Below are positions 41,813 to 53,557 of a DNA stretch of 64,000 bases, one piece after another. Position numbers and translations under genes: made by a program. The DNA comes from Trebouxia sp. TZW2008. Its lineage: Eukaryota; Chlorophyta; Trebouxiophyceae; Trebouxiales; Trebouxiaceae. Where the stretch lies: assembly GCA_002118135.1 (NCBI GenBank), contig BDIU01000476.1, forward strand, positions 46,469-110,468, given 5' to 3'. The notes under the pieces are model-generated. The model was not told the DNA's origin. It worked only from the letters and a program-made list of their open reading frames with translations, and ran no database searches. The number at the start of each line of letters is the position of its first letter. The first letter of the stretch is position 1.

Positions 41813-44800
41813 ATGTCGAGAGACATCAGCGCCAAAATTGACAATGAAGGAAAGCGCATCAAAGACATAGGCATCGGCACTATATCCGTTGGCGAGGGTC
41901 AAGCAGAGCAAGGGGAGAAGAAGGCGATAGGTCCGATATACCGCAGTCAGGTTGCCAGGACCGCTTGGCCAACAATCCCCAACGTGACCACACTGTATGA
42001 GCTGTTTGAGAGGAGTGTCAAAAACAATGCTGGAAGGAGGTGCATTGGTTGGAGGCCGATCAAAACCGGAACGGCTCAACCATACACCTTTCACACCTAC
42101 AAGGAGACTCAAGGTCTGCACGCAATACACTGCTTGATTGACAAAGTTTGCCCAGGATGGTGGTGCTGATGTGTCATGCTGCTACAGGCAGAATCAAGAA
42201 CGTGGCTTCTGCTTTGAGAGCTGTAGGTGCCAAGGCCCATGGTATGCGTGCTATATCAAACCTTTGACTGATGACCAGATGAAGGGTTCATAAACAACAC
42301 ATGCTGTTTGCAGACAAGGTTGGCATGTATGCTATCAACTGTCCAGAATGGATGCTTGTGCTGCAAGCGTGCAACCGGAATACACACTACTGTGGTAAGC
42401 TATTGCAAACACGGCTCTGAGAGTCTGACCACGCCAAGGTGGTTCACATGCAATCTTCAGATGACCTGCATGAAGTGTGCTACGGCTTGCATAATTTGCA
42501 GCGCAAGGTGTGCTTGCGTTTGACAGATGCATGATCAATGATGAGAAGGCCTTACAATCTGCTAGATTAGGCTTTACACATTGCACCACATTTGTCTGCT
42601 ACGGTCACTTGATCTGCTCATGCCTTCTGCTCAAGGCTTGACAACATGCACCATTCAACAAAGCCTTGGTTTGCTTACACGCTGCTGCAGTGCCATTGTA
42701 TGACTCCCTTGGCGAGAGCTCTGTGGAGTACATCATTGGTCACTCAGAGGCTAGCATTGTCTTCACATCCACACAGAAGTTCCCTTTGCTGGAGAAGACC
42801 CTGCACAAAACAAAAGACAACATCAAGATCATTGTGTACTTTGGTGACGTGACAGAGGACTCTAAGCGCACATCACAAGCTGCAGAAAAAGAGGCAAGTC
42901 CCACTAGCTGTTTGCATGCTGCTGCATGGCAATCTGGCTATCTGCTTGGCTGAATGTCCGCACGCAGCGCAACTATCATCCCACAGAGAAAGCCAGACCG
43001 CCCTAGTGAGACAACGTTGTGCAATGCCATTCAAGATTGCTGACGCGCATGTTTTACATAAGTGGCACCCACATTCCCCCCGCCGGTGAACTTCTCAAGG
43101 CATATGGTGTCATACTTCTCCTTTGGCTTAGACCCCCTTCGATTTCACTGGCGTTACTGCAGCTTTGCAAGATGCAATCCTTCTGCTGATGTGGCTGCAT
43201 ATGGCATAATGATCCCATTGGACTGCATGCATACAAGGCGAGATCAGTGATGCATACCTACCCTGTATGCATCTTGAGGCGATGCAACGTGAGCTGCAAT
43301 GTCTGCACGACCAGGCTGAGGTCAGATGGGCTGAGTTGAAATGCTGATTTACTGAGATTTGCTGCTTTGGTTGCAGGGCGTCAAGGTGTACTCCTTTGCG
43401 GACTTTGAGAAGATTGGGGTTGACAAGCCAGCTGAGCCAACCCCACCCAAAGCCCAGGATGCAGCGTGCATCATGTACACCAGTGGTACCACAGGTCAGT
43501 GCATTGCTTGCATATACCTGTTGTGTTGGCAACAAGCAGTGTTGAAGATCCCTTCACACTCCATATTCATTGTGAAAGCTTTAGGTTGAAACAGGACCAG
43601 AGAGGTTCAAGACAGTTGACTGCTCCAGCACGCAGTCAGCTGGGCCTGCTGAGCCTGTCTGGCATGCTTTTTGATTGAATGAATGATGAAGCCGTGCTAG
43701 GTTTTAGTGAAGCCCCTGTCCACTGCCTGTGTTGCCATGGCAAAAGCATGTCCATCGTAGCCTGAGAAGTGTTGTTTGTGTCATTGCTTAGACCATGACA
43801 GCTGCAGCTTTGCATGAACATCTTGCATGCTTTGTCAGCATGGTCATGACAGTTCTGCAATGTTGTACGCTTACATTTGTCCTCTGAGAATCTGAAGGTC
43901 CACACAGATTGTATGGTCCTGACTGCACAATCGCAACATCACGCCCGACGCATAATGTGTTAATATTGCAGGCAAGCATGTGGTCCCAAAGGGTTATATG
44001 CGTTGCCTATCCTATGTCTGGTATCACTCATGCACCTGACAATCACCATCTACCACATGAAAGAATACAATGTGTTGCAGGCAACCCCAAGGGTGTGGTC
44101 TTGACACACCACACCTTGGTGACAGCTGTGGCCTCCCTGCAAGGCTTTGTGGACCTTGGCAACATCAAGCTCAGCCATGAGGACAGCTTCCTGTCCTTCC
44201 TCACCCTGGCTCACATCTTTGACAGGGTGGTGGAAGAGTTTATTCTGAGCGTGGGTGGCCACATTGGCTACTGGCAGGTCAGCGTATCTTATCAACCCCG
44301 GAAAGACGTTTCTGCCTATGTTTCTTTTGAGGTCTCGTTAGTTTCTGGTTGTCACAAGGACTGCTGATTGAATGTCTCTTTGACGCTGAAAGCCTGCGAT
44401 TCCCCTCCACACGCATCATATGTGGCCATGTGTCCACAAAGTTTGCAGTGTGATTGGAACAATGTTAATCACTATGCAGCAGCACTGAAGCCCAGCACCT
44501 TTGCATATTTGACCAATGCAGCAAACTATGCTGGTGCAGTGTGTGTCACACATCGCGCTGATCAACGCCACAAGGCGATGTGAAAAAGTTCACAGATGAC
44601 GTGGCAGCATTGAAGCTCAGCATCTTTGCTGCTGTGCCCGGATAGCTGAGCATGTATACGCAGCACACACTATGACAGTGAATGCTGACCAGGATGCTTA
44701 CACACCATGCGTGATAGTGCTGCAGGGTGACGTGAAGAAGGTGACTGATGATGTGGCGGCGCTGAAGCCCAGCATCTTTGCAGCAGTGCCCAGAGTGCTA

Positions 44801-47800
44801 GACCGCATGAAGTCTGGCATTGAGGCCAAGATCAAGAAGCAGCCTGGCTGGAAGCAGGGCCTTTTCAGGGTGGCCTACAACCTGAAGCGCTTTGCGCGTC
44901 GCTTGGGCCCTCTTGACTTTGTAAGTCCATTTCTCGGTCTCGATTGCAGCAGGGTATTGACCAGCTGGAACTTGCTGCATGCATACTCCCTTTGCAAGCC
45001 TGTCTTTTGGATTCCATTGTGGGATGCTGACCAGCTGGATGTGAACTTTGAGTGCCCATTGCATTTGTGATGCGTTTGATCTTTGTGAGCAGTTTGTGAG
45101 AGGCGCGACCCACAGCATGCAGGCACACATATGCACTTTGCTCTTGGCTGGGTGTACTGTCAAGCCCTGCAGCAAATGATGATGATCTTCATCAGTTGTG
45201 GTAGGACCTGACAGTCGCTGGGTTTGGGCAGGTGCTTCTGGTGTCTGGCACATCAGCCAGATCAGCAACTGGTTTTGTTGCATGTGAGAGAGACTTTGTG
45301 TCCAAGCTGCATCCCGGTTGTTGGTCACTGCATGTCTCAGGCTTCACTGCTCTTGGCGTCATGACTCATGCCTGGCATCATTCCGGCAGCAGCATGTGGC
45401 CCTAATCTGCCCTGATCAAGCTCACACAAATTCAGATTCTGGGCTGTTCACGCAAACCAGCAGTCTTGACCCTGTGCAGCACGTTCTCATTGCTTTCACT
45501 TGGCTCATTGGTCTCGACCCTGTGCAGTTCAGCTCCATCACAGACCAGACAGTATGGGAGACTGTCAAGGCACTGTGTAGCCGTTTGTGGTGTCAATGCT
45601 TCCTGCTGTGACTCAACGAGCTTGGCTGTGTGCAGTTGAGCCCCATCATAGACCGGACCGTCCTCAAGACTGTCAAGGCAGCGTTTGGCGGGCGGGTCAG
45701 GTTCGTGGTTTCAGGGGGCGCCCCTCTAGGACCCTCAGTGGAGACCTTCCTCAATGTCACCCTCTGCTGCCCAGTCCTACAGGTGAAGATGCATCATCGC
45801 CTTCATCAAATTGTCCAGTATTGACGCAAGGAGGTTGCTTGCTTGTGCCAAGGCAACAGCATCAATTGCTATGTGCAGACTTCATGCTATACACTTGTCA
45901 AATGGGCATGTGCTGAATTGCATCTTTGCAAGTATCTTGTACAGGTCACATCACACAGAACATGTTGATGTAGTCAGATCCAGTTTAGCAGGGGCGCTAT
46001 GTTGCTGCTTACACAAAAAGCCCAAACTGTCTCACCACCCTCAGATGCCGTCACCTTCTTTAGCATGGCCATCAAAGCCTGGCCATCATAAACCAGGCTT
46101 TTGATGGAACCTGAAGTTGGCCTGGCGGTTTGGCCAACTTCAGGCTCCATCACAGCTTGGCTGACTTCCTCCAGACTTGATCTGCACCAGATGAGATTGC
46201 TGGCAAGGTGTTTCAGCATGTTTGTGCAGCACCAACAAAATGCTGACGCTTTGCAGCAATCTCACAGGGTGGCAGACCAAGCCTTGCCGGCAACGCCCCA
46301 GCTTGGATAAAGCCTTGAATTGGCCCAACAGCTTGAAGTTACAGGCGAGACCATGGCTTGTGCTGACAGCTGTGAGCAAAGCTTTCTATGCTTGTTCTGT
46401 GCTAAGTCTAGCCTTGGGCTACGCCCAGACACAAACTGGCCTGGTCAGACTAGACTTCAGCCACACATGCTCAGCACCTGCGCTCAGATGTATGGTCTAT
46501 CAATAGCATGACCACAGTTGTCAGTCTGTCATGTCTCTTGCTGATCAAGAACCATGGGCTTTTAGGAGAAATGCTCATGATCACTTTTTGAGTCATAATC
46601 AAAACAAGTTACAAATTATCCCGCATAAATCTTGTAATTGATTCAACTGTTATGTCATTTGCAGATGGGCTACAGGTCATCTTATTGGCGTTCTTATTAT
46701 GTTGTTTGCAACTGGGGTGCAGGGTTACGGGCTGACTGAAACATGTGCTGCCAGCTTCTTGGCAGGGCCCTTCCCAGGCCACAGCGGCACAGTGGGCCCT
46801 CCAGTGCCTGGCACTGAGTTCCGCTTAGAAGGCTCCTCAGAGCTAGGGTGAGCTCACCCAAGTGTTCATGTTTGTAGCAGTACTATGTACAGCAGTACAC
46901 TGTACGCCACTTCTGCATGTACACACTTGGAACAGGGACAGCTGCTCAGAGCTTGGTTGAGCTCTTGCACTGCTGCGCCTTACTTCTGCATGTGTACATT
47001 CCGAATAGGGACAAACTGTAAATGCGTTGTGATGCCGCATTTGACCCTACAGTGCCCAGCACTGAGTACTGCCTAGAAGGCTCCTGAGAGCTGGGGTGAG
47101 CTCAATCAAGCGTTTGCCTACTGCATACATGTACAGCACTGTATGCTACTACTGCGTGTACAGAATTGGAACAGGGACGGCTCCTCAGAGCTGGGGTGGG
47201 CTGTCGCATTGCTGCGCACTGCTTCTGCATGTGCACATTTGTAGTCAAGACGTGATTATTGCATCGTGATGGCACAGCGGGCCCTGCAGCGTCGGCACTG
47301 AGTACTGCCTAGAAGCCTCCTCAGAGCTGGGGTGAGCTCACCCCCGTGTTTGTCTGATGTTGACAGCATTACTATGTGCAGCACTGCATGCCACTACTGC
47401 ATGTACACACTTGCGAAGGCTCTGGCCTGAGCTAGGATGAGCTCTGTCACTGCTGTGCACTACTTCTGGCTGTGAACATTTGGAAGAGGGACATACTGTG
47501 GATTGATATTGACAACAATCAAGATGCCATCAGTCTTAACAGAATGGGTGATAATGTAATTGGTATATTTGATGGCACAAAAGCTCAGAGGGTTGAAGCA
47601 TGAATGTCACGCGCAGGTACGACCCCAATGGCAGACCCCCAAGGGGTGAGATCTGCATCAGGGGACCACTGCTTTTCAAGGAGTACTACAAAGATGACAA
47701 GAAGACAAAAGAAGCCATGGGTGAGACCTAGCGTCCATTTGATGCTTGCCCTGCAAATTGATTGCCACAGGATTTAGCATGTTGTCTGGCAGTACGTGTA

Positions 47801-50800
47801 TAGGTACTGCTTTGCACATTGCAACATGGTGACTTCTTGTCTTTTGTTGGATGCTACTGCTTTGTGGTCAAACTTTGATGAAGTCAAGATTCAACTTGCT
47901 TAATTGCGATGGGCAACAAAGCTGCTGTGTGATGCGCAGTCAAAGTTGCAAAAAGCTGGAAATGAATTGCCGCTTGCCTTCATGTGTCATATGAAGCTTT
48001 GCATCAGGTGTTGGTGTTGGTGTACATTGCTTTTGATGCAAGCCCACTATGCTGCAACACAGCTATCAGAGCTGCCTCGTGCTTGTGCTGCATAATAGCA
48101 TCTGCTCCTGCCATGCTGCTTCTACTCACAGAGGCTCTCATCATGACCCAAAGGCATAGACTTTGGCTGTTCTCTTGTTTTCTTTCATGGAAGGGGCCCT
48201 GGCCTGAAGATATCTGTGCGAGCTGTTGGAGCCTGCTGTCTTGTGCGTGCAGACTCAGAGGGCTTCTTCCACACTGGGGATGTAGGGGAGTTCACCAGCG
48301 CCGGCTGCCTCAAGGTCATTGACCGCCTCAAGAACATGTTCAAGCTGGCACAAGGTAAAGCTGCAGTCACACCCAGCTGTGTGCCATCTGTCCCCAGGCT
48401 CAGTGTCACATGATGACTTGATAACGATAGCTTGCTTGCTGATGCTCTAACTCACTAGTTGAAAAGCTCTCTGTATTGCTGTACATGACAGCAAAGGATG
48501 ACACCTACATCTTTTGCTGTCATGTACTGTCACAGGACCTGATATTTATGTCCTCCAGCGTAGGGCAGCAAAGTGAACCTTGTGTTGAAATGCACACCAT
48601 ATAGTCATGCTCAAGCAAGTTGCAGTCAGGTACTCACAGACTGAAACTGCTGTGCGGGTCTGGAGCGAGAGTGGCTTCTCTTTTGTGACAGCGTGCCTTT
48701 TGATAGAAAGTTAGATAGACTGACAATGTCATGATGTCTGACAATGCTTCGACCAGCTTTCAACACACGGTCAGGGCTGCAGGGGAATACTCTGCAGGCG
48801 AGAGTGCTGTCAAAGACTATGAGAGTGCAGACGAGGTCTTGACAGACCACAAAAACTGTCCAAGCTCTCAGAATTCTGACAGACTTCAAAAACTACAGAA
48901 CTGTGGCCATTTTGAAAAGGTTGACAGTGTCCCCAATAGAGTGCAAATGCTGCAGGGGAGTACATTGCGGCTGAGAAGCTGGAAGTGGACTTTGCCAGAC
49001 TCAGAATGCTCTGCAAACCTTGTCAGACACAAACTGCTGCAAACTTTTGCACAGTCTGAGAATGCTGTGAAAGTGTTTGATTAGCTTCATACCTTGTAAA
49101 CTCTTTGAAAGAGTATGTCTGAGAGTATTGTCAAAATCGCGACAATGAATGCGTCTGACAGACTGTGAGTGCTGCAGGGGAGTCCATTGCGGCTGAGAAG
49201 CTGGAGGTGGACTTTGCCAGGCTGAGAATGCTCTGACAATCTTGTCAGGCTTAAACCGTGCAAGAGTCTGGACAGTCTGAGAAGATTGTGCAAGTGTTTG
49301 GCTAACTTCCTACCGTTAAAAAGTCTTGACAGAGTGAGAATGCTATAGCAAAATCTTGATAGACTGTAACTGCTGCAGGGGAGTACATTGCGGCTGAGAA
49401 GCTGGAAGTGGACTTTGCCAGCTGTGACCTTGTGGAGCAGATCTGGGTCTATGGCAACAGCTACGAGGTCAGTCCACACAGCAGTTGGCCATGAGCAGGG
49501 CCTTCACTGCAACTGAGAAAGCTTACATTCACTGCAACTTTGATGGGGCTTGCCCTTACTGCGGCTGTGCTTTGATGGCACAGAAAGGCTTTGCTTGAGT
49601 GTCTCATCACAGCTCTGCTCAGGGGTCATGTCTGTCACAGCATGTCTGGTGACAGCAAAGGTGCAAGAGAGTTTGCTGTACCGTCTAGCTGTGCTGCATT
49701 GCACTAATCTCTGCATGTGCCATTCCCATTCTGTGCTCATGACAGTGCTGGTGTTGGAAGGCCTGCCACCTGCAAGCTTTGTTGATCAGGGCCATGACTG
49801 ACACAGATAGCAAAATTAACTTCGCCCATCACAGCAACTTTTACCTGATATATGCATGTGCTGCAGAGCTTCCTGGTGGCAGTGGTCATTCCTGAGAAGA
49901 AGGAGGTGCAGTCCTTTGCCAAGCAGCAAGGCATCTCAGGAGACTACAAGGACCTCCTCAAAAACGACAAGGCAAGTTTGCAACCTCCCCCACTATGCCT
50001 GTCTGCCTGTTGTCCCTGCTGCAGTCTGTCTGTTGTTCTCTGCCTCACCTCACAGTTGCCCAAGGGATGCGCAACAGTCCAAGAGTCCCGTGGAATGCTG
50101 ATGTATGCTCTGCTCACAACGCAGCTACTCACCATTCCCATCTATGAGAGACAGAAGCAAAAAAAGCAGACGTGACAGTCATTGGCAGTATGCAATAGAC
50201 CTTCTGCGGAAAGAGAAGTCAGCGCACAGATGACGCAAGCTGTTGCTGGCTTTGACAGCTGAGCGGCCATAGTGATTGTGAGTCTTGGACTGCTGCAGTA
50301 GCTTGAGCCTCACATGACCGCAGCTGAACTGTGAGGTCTCTCAGTTCAGCTTGGGCCCGTGAGGCCCAATCTACTGACGCAGTCCAAGAGTCACTTTGCC
50401 TGCTTGATGCGCTTGGCTTTGCAGCTGCTGGGACTAGTGCACTGTCTGGCAAGGTGCTCAAGGAACATGGCAGCCACCACACGGGTAGCTGTGCAGGACC
50501 CGTGGCACCTTAACAAACAGTGTGCTACAGGCGCCTGAAAGGGTTTTCCCTGAAAAGAAAAAAGAGATGTGCAAGGGATACAAAAAGGCTATCGTGCTGC
50601 AGTACAACAGTCAGTTTGCTACCTTGATGAGATTGCTTTGCAGCTGCTGGGACTAGTGCACTGTCTGGCAAGGTGCTCAAGGTACCTTGCAGCCACCACA
50701 TGGGTAGCTGTGCAGGACCTGTGGGACCTTAACAGACAGTGCGCTACAGGCATCTGAAAAGGTTTTCCCTGAAAAGATAAAAAGATGCGCAAGGGATACG

Positions 50801-52607
50801 AAAAGGCTTTCGTGCTGCAGTCCAACAGTCAGTTTGCTTTCTTGATGAGTTGCTTTGCAGCTGCCGGGGATTGTGCACTGTCTGGCAAGATGCTCAAGGT
50901 CCGTCGCAAACATCGCATGTGTAGCTGTGCAGGCCCTGGTGCACCTTGCTAGACAGCGCGCTACAGATGACTTTCAATGCAGCAGTCCATTAGTCAGTCT
51001 GCCTCCGTGATCTGCTTGCTTTGCAGCTGCTGGGGATTACGCACTGTCTGGCAAGGTGCTCAAGATACATCACAGCTATGCAATACCTGTAGCACCTGGA
51101 AGACATTGCAATACAGGGAACATCTAAAGCAGCAGTCCAACAGTCAGTTTGCTTCCTGAACGAATTTGCCTGGCAGCTGCTCGGGTTTGTGTGCTGCCTT
51201 GCAAGGTGCGCAAGGTCCATAGCAGCCACCGCATGTGTAGCTGTGCAGGCCCTGGGGCACCTTGCCAGACAGTGCGCTACAGGTGACTTTCGGTTCAGCA
51301 GTCCGACAGACTGACTGACTGTCTGCCTGCTTGCTTTGCAGCTGCTGGGGGCTATGCACTGTCTGGCAAGGTGCACAAGGTATATATATAGCTGTGCAGG
51401 ACCTGTAACACCTTGCCAAACAGCGTGTTACAGGCGATATCTCGTGCAGCAGTCCAACAGATTGGTTCCTTGATGAGTGTGCTTTGCAGCTGCTGGGGTT
51501 TGTGCACTGTCTGACAAGATGCTCAAGATATGTTACAGCCACACAAAAAATGGCCGCCCCATGTCCTCAGCATCTTGCAAGACAGTCCCACACACATGTG
51601 GCTGCGAGGGATCTCAGCCAGGACTGTTATGTTCTTCCACGTCACACTGTGCATTACGATCGTCCTCACCAGCGTTGTCATTGTCAGCATAGTCATCACC
51701 ATTAGTAGTGTCATACTTATTATTGTCATTGGTTTTATTTTCACCTTTGTTATGGCTGCAGGTGCGGAAGTGTTACTGTCATGTTTTTCTTTGTCAATAT
51801 CATCATTACCAAAGTTATCATCATCGACATCATTGTGATTGGTAAAACCAAAGCCATTACAATAACTGAGCGCCCCGCCAGCAGGACTCCCTACCCCGTT
51901 GCTGCCATGTGCGCCCTGAGGGTCGCGAAGACCTGCGCAAACCCTGTTGTGTGTGGCTGCAGCTGACGCAGAGAGCTGCTACGTCACGTTTCGTCAAGTT
52001 GGGGCGTCCCACTATGTTTATGACTGCAGGTGCGGAAGTACGTGGTAGAGGAGGTGAACAAGGCGGGCAAGGCCAAGAAGCTGCGCGGCTTTGAGATGAT
52101 CAAGGCTGTCTGGCTGGATGAGGAGGCCTGGTCAGGTAATGATGATGACAGTCAATAATATCAGTAAATGTTGACAGTGATTACGTTTGCATTTTTTAGC
52201 ACATGTGTAATGTGTGTTGGGTGCAAGTCTTGTTTCTTCAGGCTGCCTGATCAGGTAAGTGATGACGATGACATCATAATTGTGTTAGTGACTATAGTGG
52301 TGATCATAACAATTGCAACATCATTACTCACGTGCTGACTTGTCAGTGCTCACTCCTCAGCGTCCCTTTTGTGACTGTTCGCTTGCCAGAGAGACCGCAT
52401 CCGCCTTGACACATATCTGCAATACGCTGTGCTGCCAGCGCAGCCTTCTATAGGGATGCTAGATGGAATGATACCTAACAGTTTTATGTGCTTGCAGTGG
52501 ACAACGACTTGATGACACCATCGTTCAAGCTGAAGCGCCCTCAGCTGCAAAAGCACTACCAGAAGCAGATTGACGAGATGTACAAGGAGGCCAAGAAGAG
52601 CATGTAG
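41813..52607 (+). CDS. LACS: Long-chain acyl-CoA synthetase, 15 exons
   Basis: Activates long-chain fatty acids to acyl-CoA with ATP, feeding membrane and storage lipid synthesis. Exons, all in phase: 41813-42113, 42188-42241, 42314-42394, 42691-42893, 43377-43494, 44081-44277, 44726-44920, 45636-45782, 46723-46847, 47617-47720, 48253-48354, 49379-49467, 49867-49971, 52030-52135, 52498-52607. They encode 678 residues, a normal LACS length. Motifs in order: AMP-binding P-loop YTSGTTG|NPKGV split by intron 5, [65 protein letters not shown] and the C-terminal [14 protein letters not shown]. The end (EAKKSM) has no PTS1 peroxisomal tripeptide. Introns 4 and 13 use GC donors (GAG|GCAAGT, AAG|GCAAGT). 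Several introns hold decayed copies of neighbouring exons. Confidence 0.95.
44578..44642 (+). repeat. Decayed copy of LACS exon 7 start
   Basis: Encodes [20 protein letters not shown], against [20 protein letters not shown] of the functional exon at 44726. It stops at the equivalent of AVP. A weaker echo ([10 protein letters not shown]) lies at about 44480-44510. Confidence 0.88.
45525..45585 (+). repeat. Decayed copy of LACS exon 8 start
   Basis: Behind a GTGCAG acceptor it reads [16 protein letters not shown], corresponding to [16 protein letters not shown] at the start of functional exon 8 (45636). Upstream CCTGTGCAG echoes at about 45475 and 45525 indicate earlier rounds of duplication. 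Confidence 0.85.
46900..47460 (+). repeat. Donor-side tandem copies of the LACS exon 9 end
   Basis: The exon 9 end (GCACTGAGTTCCGCTTAGAA, then the donor GGGTGAGCTC) recurs at about 47057-47100 and 47296-47340, each with ~200 bp of following intron (CTACTGCATGTACA and similar). A shorter echo lies at 46925-46960. The period is roughly 240 bp. Here the donor side, not the acceptor side, is multiplied. Confidence 0.85.
48770..49240 (+). repeat. Three decayed copies of LACS exon 12 start
   Basis: The acceptor plus about 48 exon bases (encoding [14 protein letters not shown]) occur at about 48778 (diverged), 48956 and 49178 before the functional exon at 49379. The two inner copies are nearly identical to the exon up to the VDFA codons, then run into the intron. 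Confidence 0.92.
50370..51560 (+). repeat. Seven tandem units in LACS intron 13
   Basis: A unit containing GCTTTGCAGCTGCTGGG and CACTGTCTGGCAAGGTGCTC starts near 50418, 50636, 50853, 51019, 51168, 51337 and 51480 (spacing 143-218 bp). Each carries acceptor-like and GGTG donor-like sequence. No coding exon corresponds to it in this gene, so it is an intronic repeat or a fully decayed exon. Confidence 0.88.
51756..51776 (+). repeat. Fragment of LACS exon 14 start
   Basis: GCTGCAGGTGCGGAAGTGTT repeats the acceptor and first bases of functional exon 14 (GACTGCAGGTGCGGAAGTAC at 52022). Confidence 0.7.
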
Positions 52608-53071
52608 AAGCTTACTGACTTCGGCAACCTCTGCTGACAGCAACCTGACAAAGTATGAAACAATCGCTGTGAGAGTGAGTCCTGTGAGGGTAGATGAAAG
52701 CGCAAGTTTGCGGAATGTGAATTGCTGAGCGAATGCACGTCTGAGCAACAAAGTCAGACGTGTTCCAAATATCAAGCTTGACCAAGCGCCGTGTCACAAT
52801 TACATTCAATTTGTTGAATGGCACAGATGCATTTGAGCTGCAGTGCGTTGAAGACAGGGTCAGCTGGAATGCAACCACTCAACTCACTGTGCATGCATAA
52901 CATGATGATCATCATGGCATGGCATGAACGACATGCTGTTTGAGCTCAAAACGCCCGGACAGACGCAAAAACGTTGTCCTGATTCCGGTAAAGGAAGGGT
53001 GGGCCTGGATAATGGAACGATGGCGCTACAAAAATAAACACGTTGGGCGTGGGTGCCTTTGACGACACAAA
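52608..53071. other. LACS 3' flank
   Basis: Downstream of the acyl-CoA synthetase stop; probably 3' UTR and spacer. A run of five T on the minus strand at 53030-53034 may serve as the Pol III terminator of the tRNA gene. Confidence 0.45.
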
Positions 53072-53144
53072 TGGTCCTGGTGGGCATTGAACCCACGACC
53101 TGTGGCTCATAAGACCACCGCTCTAACCACTGAGCTACAGGACC
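53072..53144 (-). tRNA. tRNA-Ile, anticodon UAU
   Basis: A complete 73-nt cloverleaf without intron or encoded CCA. The acceptor stem GGTCCTG/CAGGACC pairs perfectly. D arm GCTC...GAGC, anticodon stem GTGGT/GCCAC with loop CTTATGA, and T arm GTGGG TTCAATG CCCAC are all intact. The anticodon TAT lies at 53109-53111, which decodes AUA. A box TAGCTCAGTGG and B box GGTTCAATGCC are present. The identity call rests on the anticodon only. Confidence 0.93.
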
Positions 53145-53557
53145 CCAAAGACGGCCAAAAACGCCTTAACGCCAACCTATGACCCAATACAAGGGTTTCA
53201 TCGTGTCTCAGTTGGCGCCAATTCGGATTCCTAGCATTCAAACTGTCCTACACTTGAAAGAGCACAGCCGCAAATCTTCAACGATGATGTTGCATGCTAA
53301 GCTGTGCACTCCAGAGGCACCAATGACTCAAGACATAATCTTTTGCATTCATCATTTTACGATCAGGTGACTCACAAACACTTCGTGGGGGCCAAAGATT
53401 GTACCAGTACAGTCAAAATCATTGCTGACACCACAAGCCGGCAAGTTTGACATTCTGTAAAACTAGGCAAGACCTGACACGACCTAGATGGGAAGCATGC
53501 ACAACAGCAACAAGTCAAAACTTCTCACTTCAAGGCAGCAAGAACAAAGCAGTAAAA
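53145..53557. other. Intergenic, SGNH hydrolase 3' side
   Basis: 413 bp between the tRNA gene and the stop of the SGNH hydrolase. No coding or RNA signal recognised. Confidence 0.5.

Noticed and set aside
46540..46690. AT-rich segment in LACS intron 8 as a third organelle insert
   Set aside because: No recognisable mitochondrial or plastid gene could be read in it in any frame.
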